A stretch of DNA of 44,723 bases from Streptococcus mitis (GTDB lineage Bacteria > Bacillota > Bacilli > Lactobacillales > Streptococcaceae). Position numbers and translations under genes: made by a program. Where the stretch lies: the NCBI RefSeq assembly GCF_946190065.1, contig NZ_CAMHZD010000020.1, positions 1-44,723 of the forward strand, read 5' to 3'. This document shows positions 14,039-23,707 of this stretch, in pieces. How positions within the stretch are numbered: position 1 is the stretch's first letter; every line of letters starts with the position of its first letter. The notes beneath the pieces are model-generated. The model saw nothing but the letters and a program-made list of their open reading frames with translations. It was not told the DNA's origin and ran no database searches.

Positions 14039-14464
14039 ATGTTAGAGATTCAAGATCTGCTTTATCAACTCCGCTTGTCTGAGCAAGCGAGTACGCAATT
14101 GTTTGAAAAAAGACTTGGGATTAGTTTGACACGGTATCAGATTTTACTGTTTTTGCTGGAGAATTCTCCCTGTAATCAAATGGGAGTTCAGGAGCGTTTG
14201 AAGATTGATCAGGCTGCTTTGACCCGACATTTCAAAATTCTGGAAAAGGAAGGTTTGGTGGAGCGTCATCGTAATCCTGAAAATCAGCGAGAAGTGTTGG
14301 TAGAGGCTACGAAGTATGCTAAGGAGCAATTAGTGGTGAATCCACCTCTGCAGCATATCAAGGTTAAGCAAGAGATGGAAAGTATCTTAACAGAGTCTGA
14401 AAGAACAGAACTCAGCCGTTTATTAAATAAATTGGTTTTGGGTATTGAGAATATAGAGATCTAA
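14039..14464 (+). CDS. MarR-family transcriptional regulator
   Basis: 141 residues with a winged helix: RYQILLFLLENSP, QERLKIDQAALTRHFKILEKEGLVERHRNPENQREV (D/R wing). Dimeric MarR proteins usually repress their own operon and respond to small ligands. The next gene, a DUF1304 membrane protein, is 10 nt downstream and probably co-regulated. AAGGAAG precedes the ATG. The ligand and operator are not evident. Confidence 0.92.
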   Translation: MLEIQDLLYQLRLSEQASTQLFEKRLGISLTRYQILLFLLENSPCNQMGVQERLKIDQAALTRHFKILEKEGLVERHRNPENQREVLVEATKYAKEQLVVNPPLQHIKVKQEMESILTESERTELSRLLNKLVLGIENIEI

Positions 14465-14474
14465 GGAGAAAAAT

Positions 14475-14837
14475 ATGTCAATTATGACAACCATTTTAGC
14501 AACAATCGTTGCTTTCGAACATTTTTACATTTTTTATTTGGAAAGTATTGCAACGCAATCAGAAGCGACTAGTCGTGTCTTTAACATGGACAAGGAAGAA
14601 CTGGCTCGTCCGTCAGTAAGTTCATTGTTTAAAAATCAAGGGATTCATAATGCTTTGCTAGGAGTCTTTCTCTTGTATGGAATTTATTTCTCACAGAATT
14701 TAGAAATTGTGACTATTTTTGTTTTATTTGTGATTGGTGCTGCGGCTTATGGTTCTTTAACAGCAGATAAGAAAATTATTTTGAAGCAAGGTGGACCAGC
14801 TATTTTGGCCTTGATTAGTATTTTATTCTTTAAATAA
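14475..14837 (+). CDS. DUF1304 small membrane protein
   Basis: 120 residues with four predicted transmembrane helices. Conserved N-terminal EHFYIFYLE (helix 1), then ARPSVSSLFKNQGIHNALLG and AAYGSLTADKKIILKQGGPA, the DUF1304 signature. TAAGGAG before the ATG. In an operon with marR. Function unknown. Confidence 0.88.
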   Translation: MSIMTTILATIVAFEHFYIFYLESIATQSEATSRVFNMDKEELARPSVSSLFKNQGIHNALLGVFLLYGIYFSQNLEIVTIFVLFVIGAAAYGSLTADKKIILKQGGPAILALISILFFK

Positions 14838-14948
14838 ACTCAAAAATCAATTCTAGCCTCTCTAGTCCTTTTCACTCCAGAATAAGGGAAATATGTTATA
14901 CTTGTTTTTAAGAAAAAGTCTCATTGAATTTGTTTTGAGGAGTTAGAA

Positions 14949-15593
14949 ATGAAAGTATTAGTGACAGGTTTTGAGCCCTTTGGAGGGGAAAAGGTCAATC
15001 CAGCTTTGGAGGCCATTAAAGGTTTACCAGCTGAAATCCATGGTGCTGAGGTCCGTTGGCTAGAAGTGCCGACAGTCTTTCACAAATCGGCTCAAGTATT
15101 GGAAGAAGAGATGGACCGTTATCAACCTGACTTTGTCCTTTGTATCGGCCAAGCAGGTGGAAGGTCTAGCTTGACGCCTGAACGAGTGGCCATTAATCAA
15201 GACGATGCACGTATCCCGGATAACGAAGGTAATCAACCGATTGACCGTCCTATTCGTCCAGATGGTGCTTCGGCCTACTTTAGCAGTTTGCCGATTAAAG
15301 CGATGGTTCAAGCTATAAAAAAAGAGGGCTTGCCGGCCTCTGTTTCCAATACGGCAGGGACTTTTGTCTGCAATCATTTGATGTATCAGGTCCTCTATTT
15401 GGTAGAAAAGAAATTTCCACATGTTAAGGCAGGTTTTATGCATATTCCTTATATGATGGAACAGGTGGTGAATCGACCGACTACTCCAGCTATGAGTTTA
15501 GTGGATATTAGGCGAGGGATAGAAGCAGCAATCGGCGCCATGATAGAACATGGGGATCAGGATATCAAGTTGGTAGGTGGAGAAACTCATTGA
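14949..15593 (+). CDS. pcp: pyrrolidone-carboxylate peptidase
   Basis: 214 residues, family C15. It removes N-terminal pyroglutamate from peptides in the cytoplasm. Catalytic triad E78 (LTPERVAIN), C141 ([14 protein letters not shown]) and H165 (FMHIPYM) are all present, and the oxyanion segment GFEPFGG is at 7-13. TTGAGGAG precedes the ATG. It converges on the DUF975 gene, sharing a bidirectional terminator. Confidence 0.96.
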   Translation: MKVLVTGFEPFGGEKVNPALEAIKGLPAEIHGAEVRWLEVPTVFHKSAQVLEEEMDRYQPDFVLCIGQAGGRSSLTPERVAINQDDARIPDNEGNQPIDRPIRPDGASAYFSSLPIKAMVQAIKKEGLPASVSNTAGTFVCNHLMYQVLYLVEKKFPHVKAGFMHIPYMMEQVVNRPTTPAMSLVDIRRGIEAAIGAMIEHGDQDIKLVGGETH

Positions 15594-15598
15594 TAGAA

Positions 15599-15629
15599 AA
15601 AAGCTTGAGGGGAAAACCTTCAAGCTTTT
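15599..15629. terminator. bidirectional terminator between pcp and the DUF975 gene
   Basis: AAAAGCTTGA / TCAAGCTTTT, 10-bp perfect stem with T and A tracts on both sides. The stop codon of the minus-strand gene (TGA, 15622-15620) is part of the stem. Confidence 0.88.
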
Positions 15630-16477
15630 GGACGTTTTCGAGCCAATACTGCTCGGTAGAAAATTATTTTATTGATTTGAATGTAGGGTAGGAGTGAGAA
15701 ACTAGCAATTCCAAAGGTAATCCAATTGAGGAAGTACCAAGGAAGGAGTTGTAGGTCTAGAATAAAACGTTGAAATTTGTAGCCTTTCATCAGGAAACGA
15801 CTGGTTTTAAGGATTTGTCCTGGTTTGGCTTGTCCCAAGTCGAGGGTGTCACAGAGGAGAAATTCTACCTGCGAATAGGCATAGTATTGTGGAATATAGA
15901 GACTATTTCCTATAATCATCAAGAGGATACTTGCTAGAAAGTAAAGACCAAAGATCATGAGGAAGTGCTCGGTTTCAATTGACGAGAGATCCAAATTGGG
16001 AAATTCAGGATGAAGGACAACGAATTTCTTTGCTAGAAAGCTACTGTAAAAAAGAAAGTAAATTCCAAGCAAACTAGGAATACTCCATAAGAAGAGATAG
16101 AAACGTTTGAGAAGGAGAGTCAAAAAGGTTTGTGAAAAGTGCTCTTCGTTAAAGAGTGTGAGACTATTTTTGACGGATAGTCCTGTATCAGGATTCTTGA
16201 TGAGTTTCAGTGTTGTATAGACTGAACTGGTTAGAAGTATTGTTCCGATAAAGGAAACTAATAATGGAAAGAGGTAGGCTTGGAATACATGGCCAAACAC
16301 GCTTAAAAAGGGTTGTTCTAAAATTGCTTCGTTGATACGCTCTAAGGGATTGAGGAAGCCAGACAAGATGACCAGCATGCTAGGTAAGAGATAGACGAGA
16401 AAGAGGCGGGGATTTTCAGCCTGAAATTGTCTGGCTTGCAGACGAACGGTTTTTAAATCAATTTTTGGGTATTTCAT
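15620..16477 (-). CDS. DUF975 multi-pass membrane protein
   Basis: 285 residues from MKYPKIDLKTVRLQARQFQ. About six transmembrane segments, with the DUF975-type SRFLMKGYKFQRFILDLQLLPW segment near the C-terminus. The frame is open 44 codons further upstream, but those codons run through the tgt promoter region, so the ATG at 16477 is preferred. It has no usable ribosome site. Instead TGGTATAAT ends exactly 6 nt before the ATG, predicting a leaderless mRNA. Function unknown. Confidence 0.85.
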   Translation of the reverse strand: MKYPKIDLKTVRLQARQFQAENPRLFLVYLLPSMLVILSGFLNPLERINEAILEQPFLSVFGHVFQAYLFPLLVSFIGTILLTSSVYTTLKLIKNPDTGLSVKNSLTLFNEEHFSQTFLTLLLKRFYLFLWSIPSLLGIYFLFYSSFLAKKFVVLHPEFPNLDLSSIETEHFLMIFGLYFLASILLMIIGNSLYIPQYYAYSQVEFLLCDTLDLGQAKPGQILKTSRFLMKGYKFQRFILDLQLLPWYFLNWITFGIASFSLLPYIQINKIIFYRAVLARKRPKA

Positions 16478-16483
16478 TCTCTC

Positions 16484-16492
16484 ATTATACCA
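16484..16492 (-). promoter_or_regulatory. extended -10 placing the start at the ATG of the DUF975 gene
   Basis: Minus strand TGGTATAAT (16492-16484), then GAGAGA, then the ATG at 16477. A start at +7 from the hexamer would be the A of the ATG. Confidence 0.6.
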
Positions 16493-16498
16493 TAGTTC

Positions 16499-16527
16499 GT
16501 GACAGTTCCTCCTTTTTTTGATAAAAT
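16499..16527 (+). promoter_or_regulatory. tgt promoter
   Basis: GTGACA, 17-nt spacer, extended TGATAAAAT. Divergent from the DUF975 promoter. Confidence 0.65.
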
Positions 16528-16590
16528 CATACAGTATGCCCTTGGGCACAAAGTATGAACTGGGACTGTCTTTTCCAGCTTCGGAGGTAA

Positions 16591-17736
<1,146 letters not shown>

Positions 17737-17756
17737 ACTGGAATAGATATAAGCTA

Positions 17757-17792
17757 AAAATCCTAAGTTTTCTCTTGGGATTTTTCTTCTTT
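17757..17792 (+). terminator. terminator after tgt
   Basis: AAAATCCTAAG / CTTGGGATTTT (one G-U) with a TTTTCT loop, then T-rich DNA. Confidence 0.85.
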
Positions 17793-17836
17793 TTTTGATA
17801 GAATAAAGTGTACAATGAAAGGGAGAATAAACTCGT

Positions 17837-19654
17837 ATGCGTATTAAATGGTTTTCCTTGATTAGGATTACAGGTTTACTTTTGGTACTCTTGTATCATT
17901 TCTTTCAGACGATCTTTCCTGGAGGATTTTTCGGGGTAGATGTCTTTTTTACATTTTCAGGTTTCCTGATTACAGCTCTACTTATCGAAGAATTTTCTAA
18001 AAATCATGAAATTGATTTGGTTGGATTTTTTAGGAGACGCTTTTATCGTATCGTACCACCTGTGGTTTTGATGGTCTTGGTAACCATGCCCTTTACCTTT
18101 CTAGTTCGCCAAGATTATGTGGCTGGAATTGGGGGTCAAATTGCGGGTGTCTTAGGCTTCATGACCAACTTCTATGAACTTCTAACAGGAGGAAGTTATG
18201 AATCTCAGTTCATTCCTCATTTGTTTGTTCATAATTGGAGCTTGGCTGTTGAGGTTCACTACTATATCCTCTGGGGCTTGGCAGTTTGGTTCTTATCCAA
18301 ACAGGCTAAATCAAATGGTCAGTTGAAGGGAATGGTCTTTCTCTTGTCTGCTGCTGCCTTCTTGATCAGCTTCTTCTCTATGTTTATTGGTAGTTTTCTA
18401 GTAACTTCTTATTCTTCTGTTTACTTCTCCAGTTTAACTCATATCTATCCATTCTTTTTGGGAAGTGTGTTAGCAACGATTGTAGGCGTTCGTCAGACGA
18501 CTTCCCTAGTTAAGCAATTGGATAAAATCTGGGATTTACGCAAGACCCTTTTGGTTTTTGGAGGAGGTTTTGGATTCTTACTCATTTTGACCTTCTTTGT
18601 CAAATTTACCTATCTCTTTGCCTATCTTATGGGCTTCTTGCTTGCCAGCCTTGCAGCCCTTGCTATGATTCTGGCGGCGCGTGTCTTACATGAAAAGACT
18701 CCTAACATGCAGGAGCCAAAGATGATCAGCTTTTTAGCGGATACTAGCTATGCGGTTTATCTTTTCCATTGGCCTTTCTATATCATTTTCTCACAGTTGA
18801 CATCAAATCTTCTTGCTGTGTTACTGACTTTGTTTTTTTCTTATGGATTTGCCAGCCTGTCATTTTATGTGCTGGAACCTTGGATTGCGGGAAAGAACAC
18901 ACCTATTATACAAGCCCTTCGTCCCCTGCCTCATATTCACACAATCCTTGCAGCAAGTACTGGAATCTTGGCCTTCATTGTCTTCTTAGTAACTTTGCTG
19001 GCACCACAAGTGGGAGCTTTTGAGACAGACTTAACTGTCAATGGCTTGAAGCAAGCTGCAACAAATATTAGCCAGACCAAGGTGATGACAGAACGAGCAG
19101 AAGCTGATAGTTTAGGAATTGCTGATGGCACTATGTTAATTGGTGATTCGGTAGCACTAAGAGCTAATACAGCCTTGCAGACAGCCCTTCCTGGAGCACA
19201 GATTAATGCACAAGTCAGCAGAACAACCAAGACCGCCAACGAAATCATGCTCAACAATAGCCAGAATAAATTTCTACCAAAGATGGTGGTTATTGCAACT
19301 GGGGTAAATAATCCTGAAAATTACAAGGAAGACTGGGATAGTATCGTAAAAAATCTTCCTAAGGGCCACCATATGGTTTTGGTGACTCCTTATGAGGGAG
19401 ATAAGACAAAAGAGACCTATGCAATCGTTGAGAAAGAGGCTGCCTATATGAGAGAATTGGCAGAGAAGACTCCTTACATCACGATAGCAGATTGGAACCA
19501 AGTTGCGAAAGAGCATCCAGAGATCTGGACTGGAACAGACCAAGTCCATTTTGGAAGTGACAATAGTAAGATTGAAGCAGGAGCTAAATTGTATGCAGAT
19601 ACCATTGCTACAGCCTTGCAAACAGCTCAAGACAAGCCAGTCAAATCAAAATAA
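17837..19654 (+). CDS. oatA: peptidoglycan O-acetyltransferase (OatA/Adr type)
   Basis: 605 residues. The N-terminal ~380 residues are an acyltransferase-3 domain with about 11 membrane segments (LLYHFF and GGFFGVDVFFTFSGFLI near the start). The extracellular C-terminal SGNH-like domain has S438 in IGDSVALRAN and D568/H571 in TDQVHFG, forming the Ser-His-Asp triad. The enzyme moves acetyl groups to the C6 hydroxyl of MurNAc, giving resistance to lysozyme. Length and triad fit streptococcal OatA. The ATG has GGGAG about 10 nt upstream. Flanked by terminators on both sides, so monocistronic. Confidence 0.9.
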   Translation: MRIKWFSLIRITGLLLVLLYHFFQTIFPGGFFGVDVFFTFSGFLITALLIEEFSKNHEIDLVGFFRRRFYRIVPPVVLMVLVTMPFTFLVRQDYVAGIGGQIAGVLGFMTNFYELLTGGSYESQFIPHLFVHNWSLAVEVHYYILWGLAVWFLSKQAKSNGQLKGMVFLLSAAAFLISFFSMFIGSFLVTSYSSVYFSSLTHIYPFFLGSVLATIVGVRQTTSLVKQLDKIWDLRKTLLVFGGGFGFLLILTFFVKFTYLFAYLMGFLLASLAALAMILAARVLHEKTPNMQEPKMISFLADTSYAVYLFHWPFYIIFSQLTSNLLAVLLTLFFSYGFASLSFYVLEPWIAGKNTPIIQALRPLPHIHTILAASTGILAFIVFLVTLLAPQVGAFETDLTVNGLKQAATNISQTKVMTERAEADSLGIADGTMLIGDSVALRANTALQTALPGAQINAQVSRTTKTANEIMLNNSQNKFLPKMVVIATGVNNPENYKEDWDSIVKNLPKGHHMVLVTPYEGDKTKETYAIVEKEAAYMRELAEKTPYITIADWNQVAKEHPEIWTGTDQVHFGSDNSKIEAGAKLYADTIATALQTAQDKPVKSK

Positions 19655-19671
19655 CTTGTATTAAAAAGAGA

Positions 19672-19697
19672 AGAGTTGGAGAAATCCAGCTCTTTTA
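19672..19697 (+). terminator. terminator after oatA
   Basis: AGAGTTGGA GAAA TCCAGCTCT then TTTT; 9-bp stem with one G-U. Confidence 0.85.
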
Positions 19698-19726
19698 AAA
19701 TATCTCTAAAAAATAGGTCTATACCA

Positions 19727-19755
19727 TTTACAAATGAATCAGAAAGGTTTATAAT
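19727..19755 (+). promoter_or_regulatory. nagA promoter
   Basis: TTTACA, 17-nt spacer, TATAAT; ~45-nt leader to the ATG at 19806. Confidence 0.7.
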
Positions 19756-19805
19756 GTAATTGACATAATAAATATCAAAAGTAATCTTTTAAGGAGGTCA
19801 TTATT

Positions 19806-20957
19806 ATGCCTAATTACGTTAAAGCGGATCAGTTTTTCTATCCATTTGGCATTCGTCGCGGTGGGTACTTAGAACTTGTTGATGGCAAATTTGGGAAACA
19901 TGTGGATCAAATTCCTGAAGGAGCAGAGGTTCTTGACTATACTGGTTATAGCATTGCACCAGGTCTTGTGGATACTCATATTCATGGATATGCAGGTGTA
20001 GATGTGATGGACAACAACATTGAAGGTACATTGCATACTATGAGTGAAGGACTTCTTAGTACCGGTGTTACCAGTTTCTTGCCCACAACTTTAACAGCCA
20101 CTTATGAGCAATTGCTTGCAGTCACTGAAAATCTTGGAAACCATTATAAAGAAGCAACAGGTGCTAAGATTCGTGGGATTTATTATGAAGGTCCATATTT
20201 CACAGAAACTTTTAAGGGGGCACAAAATCCAACTTATATGAGAGACCCGGGTGTTGAGGAGTTTCATTCTTGGCAGGATGCTGCAAAAGGGATGCTAAAT
20301 AAAATCGCTATTGCACCAGAACGTGATGGGGTGGAAGATTTTGTACGTACTATTACAGGTGAAGGTGTGACAGTTGCACTTGGACACTCAGATGCGACAT
20401 TTGAACAAGCTAAGAAGGCAGTTGATGCTGGAGCTAGTGTATGGGTACATGCCTATAATGGGATGCGTGGTTTAACACACCGCGAACTAGGTATGGTAGG
20501 AGCTATGTATGAGCTCCCACATACTTACGCAGAATTGATTTGTGATGGTTATCACGTAGATCCAAAAGCTTGTGAGATTTTACTTAAGCAAAAGGGGACA
20601 GAAAACATCGCTCTTATTACGGACTGTATGACAGCTGGTGGGCTTGAAGACGGTGACTATATGTTGGGAGAATTCCCTGTTGTAGTAGCAAATGGAACTG
20701 CACGTCTCAAATCTACTGGTAATTTGGCAGGTTCTATCCTCAAACTTAAAGATGGTATGAGAAATGTAGTCGAGTGGGGTATTGCGAATCCGCATGAAGC
20801 AGTCATGATGGCCAGCCTCAACCCAGCTAAATCTGTTCACATTGACGATGTCTGTGGTCAAATCTGTGAAGGCTATGATGCGGACTTTATCGTACTAGAT
20901 AAAGATTTGGAATTGGTAGCAACCTACCTAGATGGTGTGAAACGTTATCAAGCATAA
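19806..20957 (+). CDS. nagA: N-acetylglucosamine-6-phosphate deacetylase
   Basis: 383 residues, amidohydrolase fold. It removes acetate from GlcNAc-6-P, feeding NagB, in amino-sugar use and wall recycling. Metal-binding and active-site segments: DTHIHGYAGVDVMD, YYEGPYF, ALGHSDATF, HAYNGMRGLTHRELG, and ITDCMTAGG with the catalytic Asp. AAGGAGGT precedes the ATG. No cre-like site was found near the promoter. The terminator at 20963 ends it. Confidence 0.96.
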   Translation: MPNYVKADQFFYPFGIRRGGYLELVDGKFGKHVDQIPEGAEVLDYTGYSIAPGLVDTHIHGYAGVDVMDNNIEGTLHTMSEGLLSTGVTSFLPTTLTATYEQLLAVTENLGNHYKEATGAKIRGIYYEGPYFTETFKGAQNPTYMRDPGVEEFHSWQDAAKGMLNKIAIAPERDGVEDFVRTITGEGVTVALGHSDATFEQAKKAVDAGASVWVHAYNGMRGLTHRELGMVGAMYELPHTYAELICDGYHVDPKACEILLKQKGTENIALITDCMTAGGLEDGDYMLGEFPVVVANGTARLKSTGNLAGSILKLKDGMRNVVEWGIANPHEAVMMASLNPAKSVHIDDVCGQICEGYDADFIVLDKDLELVATYLDGVKRYQA

Positions 20958-20962
20958 GATAG

Positions 20963-20998
20963 AAAGCAGAAGTTAGAGATTAGCTTCTGCTTTTTTAT
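20963..20998 (+). terminator. terminator after nagA
   Basis: AAAGCAGAAG / CTTCTGCTTT perfect 10-bp stem with 11-nt loop and T tract. Confidence 0.9.
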
Positions 20999-21007
20999 CT
21001 ATATTAC

Positions 21008-21019
21008 TTTACCGGTAAA
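21008..21019. promoter_or_regulatory. palindrome TTTACCGGTAAA upstream of adh, AdcR-like
   Basis: Perfect 12-bp palindrome centred about 70 nt upstream of the predicted adh start site, 29 bp before the -35. It resembles the AdcR (zinc regulator) operator TTAACYRGTTAA with two symmetric changes. Activation of a zinc alcohol dehydrogenase by AdcR has been reported for pneumococcus (remembered). The assignment here is inference. Confidence 0.45.
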
Positions 21020-21048
21020 TAAAAAAGTTAAAAAAATCACAAAAAATC

Positions 21049-21077
21049 TTGAACAAACAAATGAAAAGGCTTACAAT
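21049..21077 (+). promoter_or_regulatory. adh promoter
   Basis: TTGAAC, 17-nt spacer, TACAAT; leader ~35 nt. Confidence 0.6.
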
Positions 21078-21118
21078 TATATTATAAATAGTACAAATAA
21101 AAAACGGAGGAGTGCTTT

Positions 21119-22177
21119 ATGAAAGCCTATACTTATGTTAAACCAGGACTTGCTTCTTTTGTTGATGTAGACAAACCAGTTATTCGCAAGCCAACAGACG
21201 CTATTGTGCGTATCGTAAAAACTACTATTTGTGGAACAGACCTCCATATTATCAAAGGGGATGTTCCTGCTTGCCAAAGTGGTACCATTCTTGGCCACGA
21301 AGGGATTGGGATTGTTGAAGAAGTTGGGGAAGGAGTTTCGAACTTCAAAAAAGGCGATAAGGTCTTGATTTCTTGTGTCTGTGCCTGTGGTAAATGCTAC
21401 TACTGTAAAAAAGGAATTTATGCCCATTGTGAAGACGAAGGGGGCTGGATTTTCGGTCACTTGATTGATGGTATGCAGGCTGAATATCTACGTGTCCCTC
21501 ATGCAGATAACACTCTTTACCATACTCCAGAAGACTTGTCAGACGAAGCCTTGGTTATGCTATCAGACATTCTGCCTACTGGATATGAAATTGGTGTCTT
21601 AAAAGGGAAAGTAGAACCTGGTTGCAGCGTAGCCATTATTGGTTCAGGTCCAGTTGGTTTAGCAGCTCTTTTGACAGCTCAATTCTATTCACCAGCTAAA
21701 TTGATTATGGTGGACTTAGACGATAACCGCTTGGAAACTGCCCTATCATTTGGTGCGACTCATAAGATTAATTCTTCAGACCCTGAAAAAGCCATTAAAG
21801 AAATTTATGATTTGACAGATGGTCGTGGTGTGGATGTTGCTATCGAAGCTGTTGGTATTCCTGCAACATTTGATTTCTGTCAAAAGATTATCGGTGTAGA
21901 CGGAACGGTTGCCAACTGTGGTGTGCATGGTAAACCAGTCGAATTCGATTTGGACAAACTTTGGATTCGCAACATCAATGTAACAACTGGTTTGGTATCT
22001 ACAAATACCACTCCACAATTGTTGAAAGCTCTTGAAAGTCATAAGATTGAACCAGAAAAATTGGTAACTCATTATTTCAAACTCAGTGAAATTGAAAAAG
22101 CTTATGAAGTTTTCAGTAAAGCAGCAGACCACCATGCAATCAAAGTCATTATCGAAAACGATATTTCTGAAGCCTAG
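21119..22177 (+). CDS. zinc-dependent alcohol dehydrogenase (MDR family)
   Basis: 352 residues. Catalytic zinc ligands are in TTICGTDLHIIKGD and LGHEGIGIVEEV (GHE). The four-cysteine structural zinc site is CVCACGKCYYCKKGIYAHC. Rossmann NAD(P) loop IIGSGPVGLAALLTAQ. Medium-chain reductases of this type oxidise secondary alcohols or polyols; the substrate cannot be read. CGGAGGAG precedes the ATG. Monocistronic, with a palindrome upstream that may link it to zinc supply. Confidence 0.92.
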   Translation: MKAYTYVKPGLASFVDVDKPVIRKPTDAIVRIVKTTICGTDLHIIKGDVPACQSGTILGHEGIGIVEEVGEGVSNFKKGDKVLISCVCACGKCYYCKKGIYAHCEDEGGWIFGHLIDGMQAEYLRVPHADNTLYHTPEDLSDEALVMLSDILPTGYEIGVLKGKVEPGCSVAIIGSGPVGLAALLTAQFYSPAKLIMVDLDDNRLETALSFGATHKINSSDPEKAIKEIYDLTDGRGVDVAIEAVGIPATFDFCQKIIGVDGTVANCGVHGKPVEFDLDKLWIRNINVTTGLVSTNTTPQLLKALESHKIEPEKLVTHYFKLSEIEKAYEVFSKAADHHAIKVIIENDISEA

Positions 22178-22211
22178 GTAGTAACAAGATTTTGGAACAT
22201 AAGCAAATAGA

Positions 22212-22243
22212 AATTCAGTCATCATAGGATGGCTGGATTTTTT
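22212..22243 (+). terminator. terminator after adh
   Basis: AATTCAGTCATC / GATGGCTGGATT, 12 bp with two G-U pairs, ATAG loop, T tract. Confidence 0.85.
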
Positions 22244-22323
22244 ATCAAAAAAATTAAGAAATGAGCATTTTACTTTCCTTGTTTGGCAGAATTGGTTATA
22301 ATATACGGTACAGAGGAATGAAT

Positions 22324-22689
22324 ATGTATCGTGTTATAGAAATGTACGGAGATTTTGAACCGTGGTGGTTCTTAGAAGGTTGGGAAGAAGATATTGTAGC
22401 AAGTAGAAAATTTGACCAGTATTATGATGCTCTCAAATACTACAAAACTTGCTGGTTTAGATTGGAACAAGAATCCCCTCTTTATAAAAGCAGAAGCGAC
22501 TTGATGACCATTTTTTGGGACCCAGAAGACCAACGCTGGTGCGATGAATGTGATGAGTATTTACAACAATACCATTCTTTGGCTCTTTTGCAGGATGAGC
22601 AGGTTATTCCAGATGAAAAACTACGCCCAGGCTATGAAAAACAAACTGGTCAGGAAAGGCATCGTTCTTGCCGTATGAAATTAAAATAG
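22324..22689 (+). CDS. DUF1033 family protein
   Basis: 121 residues from MYRVIEMYGDFEPWWFLEGWEEDI, rich in Trp, Tyr and acidic residues, ending in a basic HRSCRMKLK tail. No membrane segment. It is the conserved gene directly upstream of comG in streptococci. The start is the ATG 7 nt after AGAGGA; upstream in-frame ATGs (22261, 22318) are worse placed. Function unknown. Separated from comGA by a terminator and the cin-box, so not part of that operon. Confidence 0.87.
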   Translation: MYRVIEMYGDFEPWWFLEGWEEDIVASRKFDQYYDALKYYKTCWFRLEQESPLYKSRSDLMTIFWDPEDQRWCDECDEYLQQYHSLALLQDEQVIPDEKLRPGYEKQTGQERHRSCRMKLK

Positions 22690-22692
22690 AGA

Positions 22693-22724
22693 AAAAGTAA
22701 CTTTTTGGGAGTTGCTTTTTTATT
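22693..22724 (+). terminator. terminator between DUF1033 and comGA
   Basis: AAAAGTAACT / AGTTGCTTTT (one G-U), 7-nt loop, T tract. It insulates the competence operon. Confidence 0.85.
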
Positions 22725-22737
22725 TTTTCCAAATCTT

Positions 22738-22745
22738 TGCGAATA
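22738..22745 (+). promoter_or_regulatory. cin-box (sigma-X promoter) of the comG operon
   Basis: TGCGAATA, one base from the TACGAATA consensus, preceded by a T-rich stretch and 20 nt before the comGA ATG. ComX-dependent transcription of this operon during competence is established in pneumococcus. Confidence 0.88.
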
Positions 22746-22765
22746 GTATAGGTGAGGAGGTAAGT

Positions 22766-23707
22766 ATGGTTCAAGAAATTGCACAAGAAATTATTCGTTC
22801 GGCCCGGAAAAAAGGGGCGCAGGATATTTATTTTGTCCCTAAGCTCGACGCCTATGAGCTTCATATGAGGGTAGGAGACGAGCGTTGTAAAATTGGTTGT
22901 TATGATTTTGAAAAATTTGCGGCCGTCATCAGTCATTTCAAGTTTGTGGCTGGTATGAATGTAGGGGAAAAGCGACGTAGTCAGCTGGGTTCCTGCGATT
23001 ATGCCTATTGCGATAAGATGGCGTCCCTACGTTTATCTACCGTAGGCGATTATCGAGGGCATGAGAGTTTAGTTATTCGCTTGTTGCACGATGAGGAGCA
23101 GGATTTGCATTTTTGGTTTCAGGATATTGAAGAATTGGGCAAGCAGTACAGGCAACGAGGACTCTATCTTTTTGCTGGTCCAGTTGGGAGTGGTAAGACA
23201 ACCTTGATGCACGAATTGGTCAAGTCCCTCTTTAAAGGACAGCAAGTCATGTCCATTGAAGATCCGGTAGAAATCAAACAAGAGGATATGCTCCAATTAC
23301 AGTTGAATGAAGCGATTGGACTAACCTATGAAAATCTAATCAAACTTTCCTTGCGTCATCGTCCTGATCTCTTGATTATCGGAGAAATTCGGGACAGCGA
23401 GACAGCGCGTGCAGTGGTCAGAGCCAGTCTGACAGGGGCGACAGTCTTTTCAACCATTCATGCCAAGAGTATCCGAGGTGTTTATGAACGCCTGTTGGAG
23501 TTGGGTGTGAGTGAGGAGGAATTGGCAGTCGTTCTGCAAGGAGTCTGCTATCAGAGATTGATCGGGGGAGGAGGAATTGTTGACTTTGCAAACAAAGACT
23601 ATCAAGAACACCAGCCAACTAGCTGGAATGAACAGATTGACCAGCTTCTTAAAGATGGACATATCACAAGTTTTCAGGCTGAAACGGAAAAAATTAGCTA
23701 CAGTTAA
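22766..23707 (+). CDS. comGA: competence pilus assembly ATPase ComGA (CglA)
   Basis: 313 residues from MVQEIAQEII, with GAGGAGGT 4-11 nt upstream. Secretion ATPase of the GspE/PilB family. Walker A GPVGSGKTTLMHEL, Asp box SIEDPVEI, Walker B and arginines in HRPDLLIIGEIRDSETAR, His box VFSTIHAKS. It lacks the long N-terminal domain of PilB, as usual for ComGA. It powers assembly of the transformation pilus at the inner face of the membrane. First gene of a seven-gene operon with overlapping frames. Confidence 0.97.
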   Translation: MVQEIAQEIIRSARKKGAQDIYFVPKLDAYELHMRVGDERCKIGCYDFEKFAAVISHFKFVAGMNVGEKRRSQLGSCDYAYCDKMASLRLSTVGDYRGHESLVIRLLHDEEQDLHFWFQDIEELGKQYRQRGLYLFAGPVGSGKTTLMHELVKSLFKGQQVMSIEDPVEIKQEDMLQLQLNEAIGLTYENLIKLSLRHRPDLLIIGEIRDSETARAVVRASLTGATVFSTIHAKSIRGVYERLLELGVSEEELAVVLQGVCYQRLIGGGGIVDFANKDYQEHQPTSWNEQIDQLLKDGHITSFQAETEKISYS

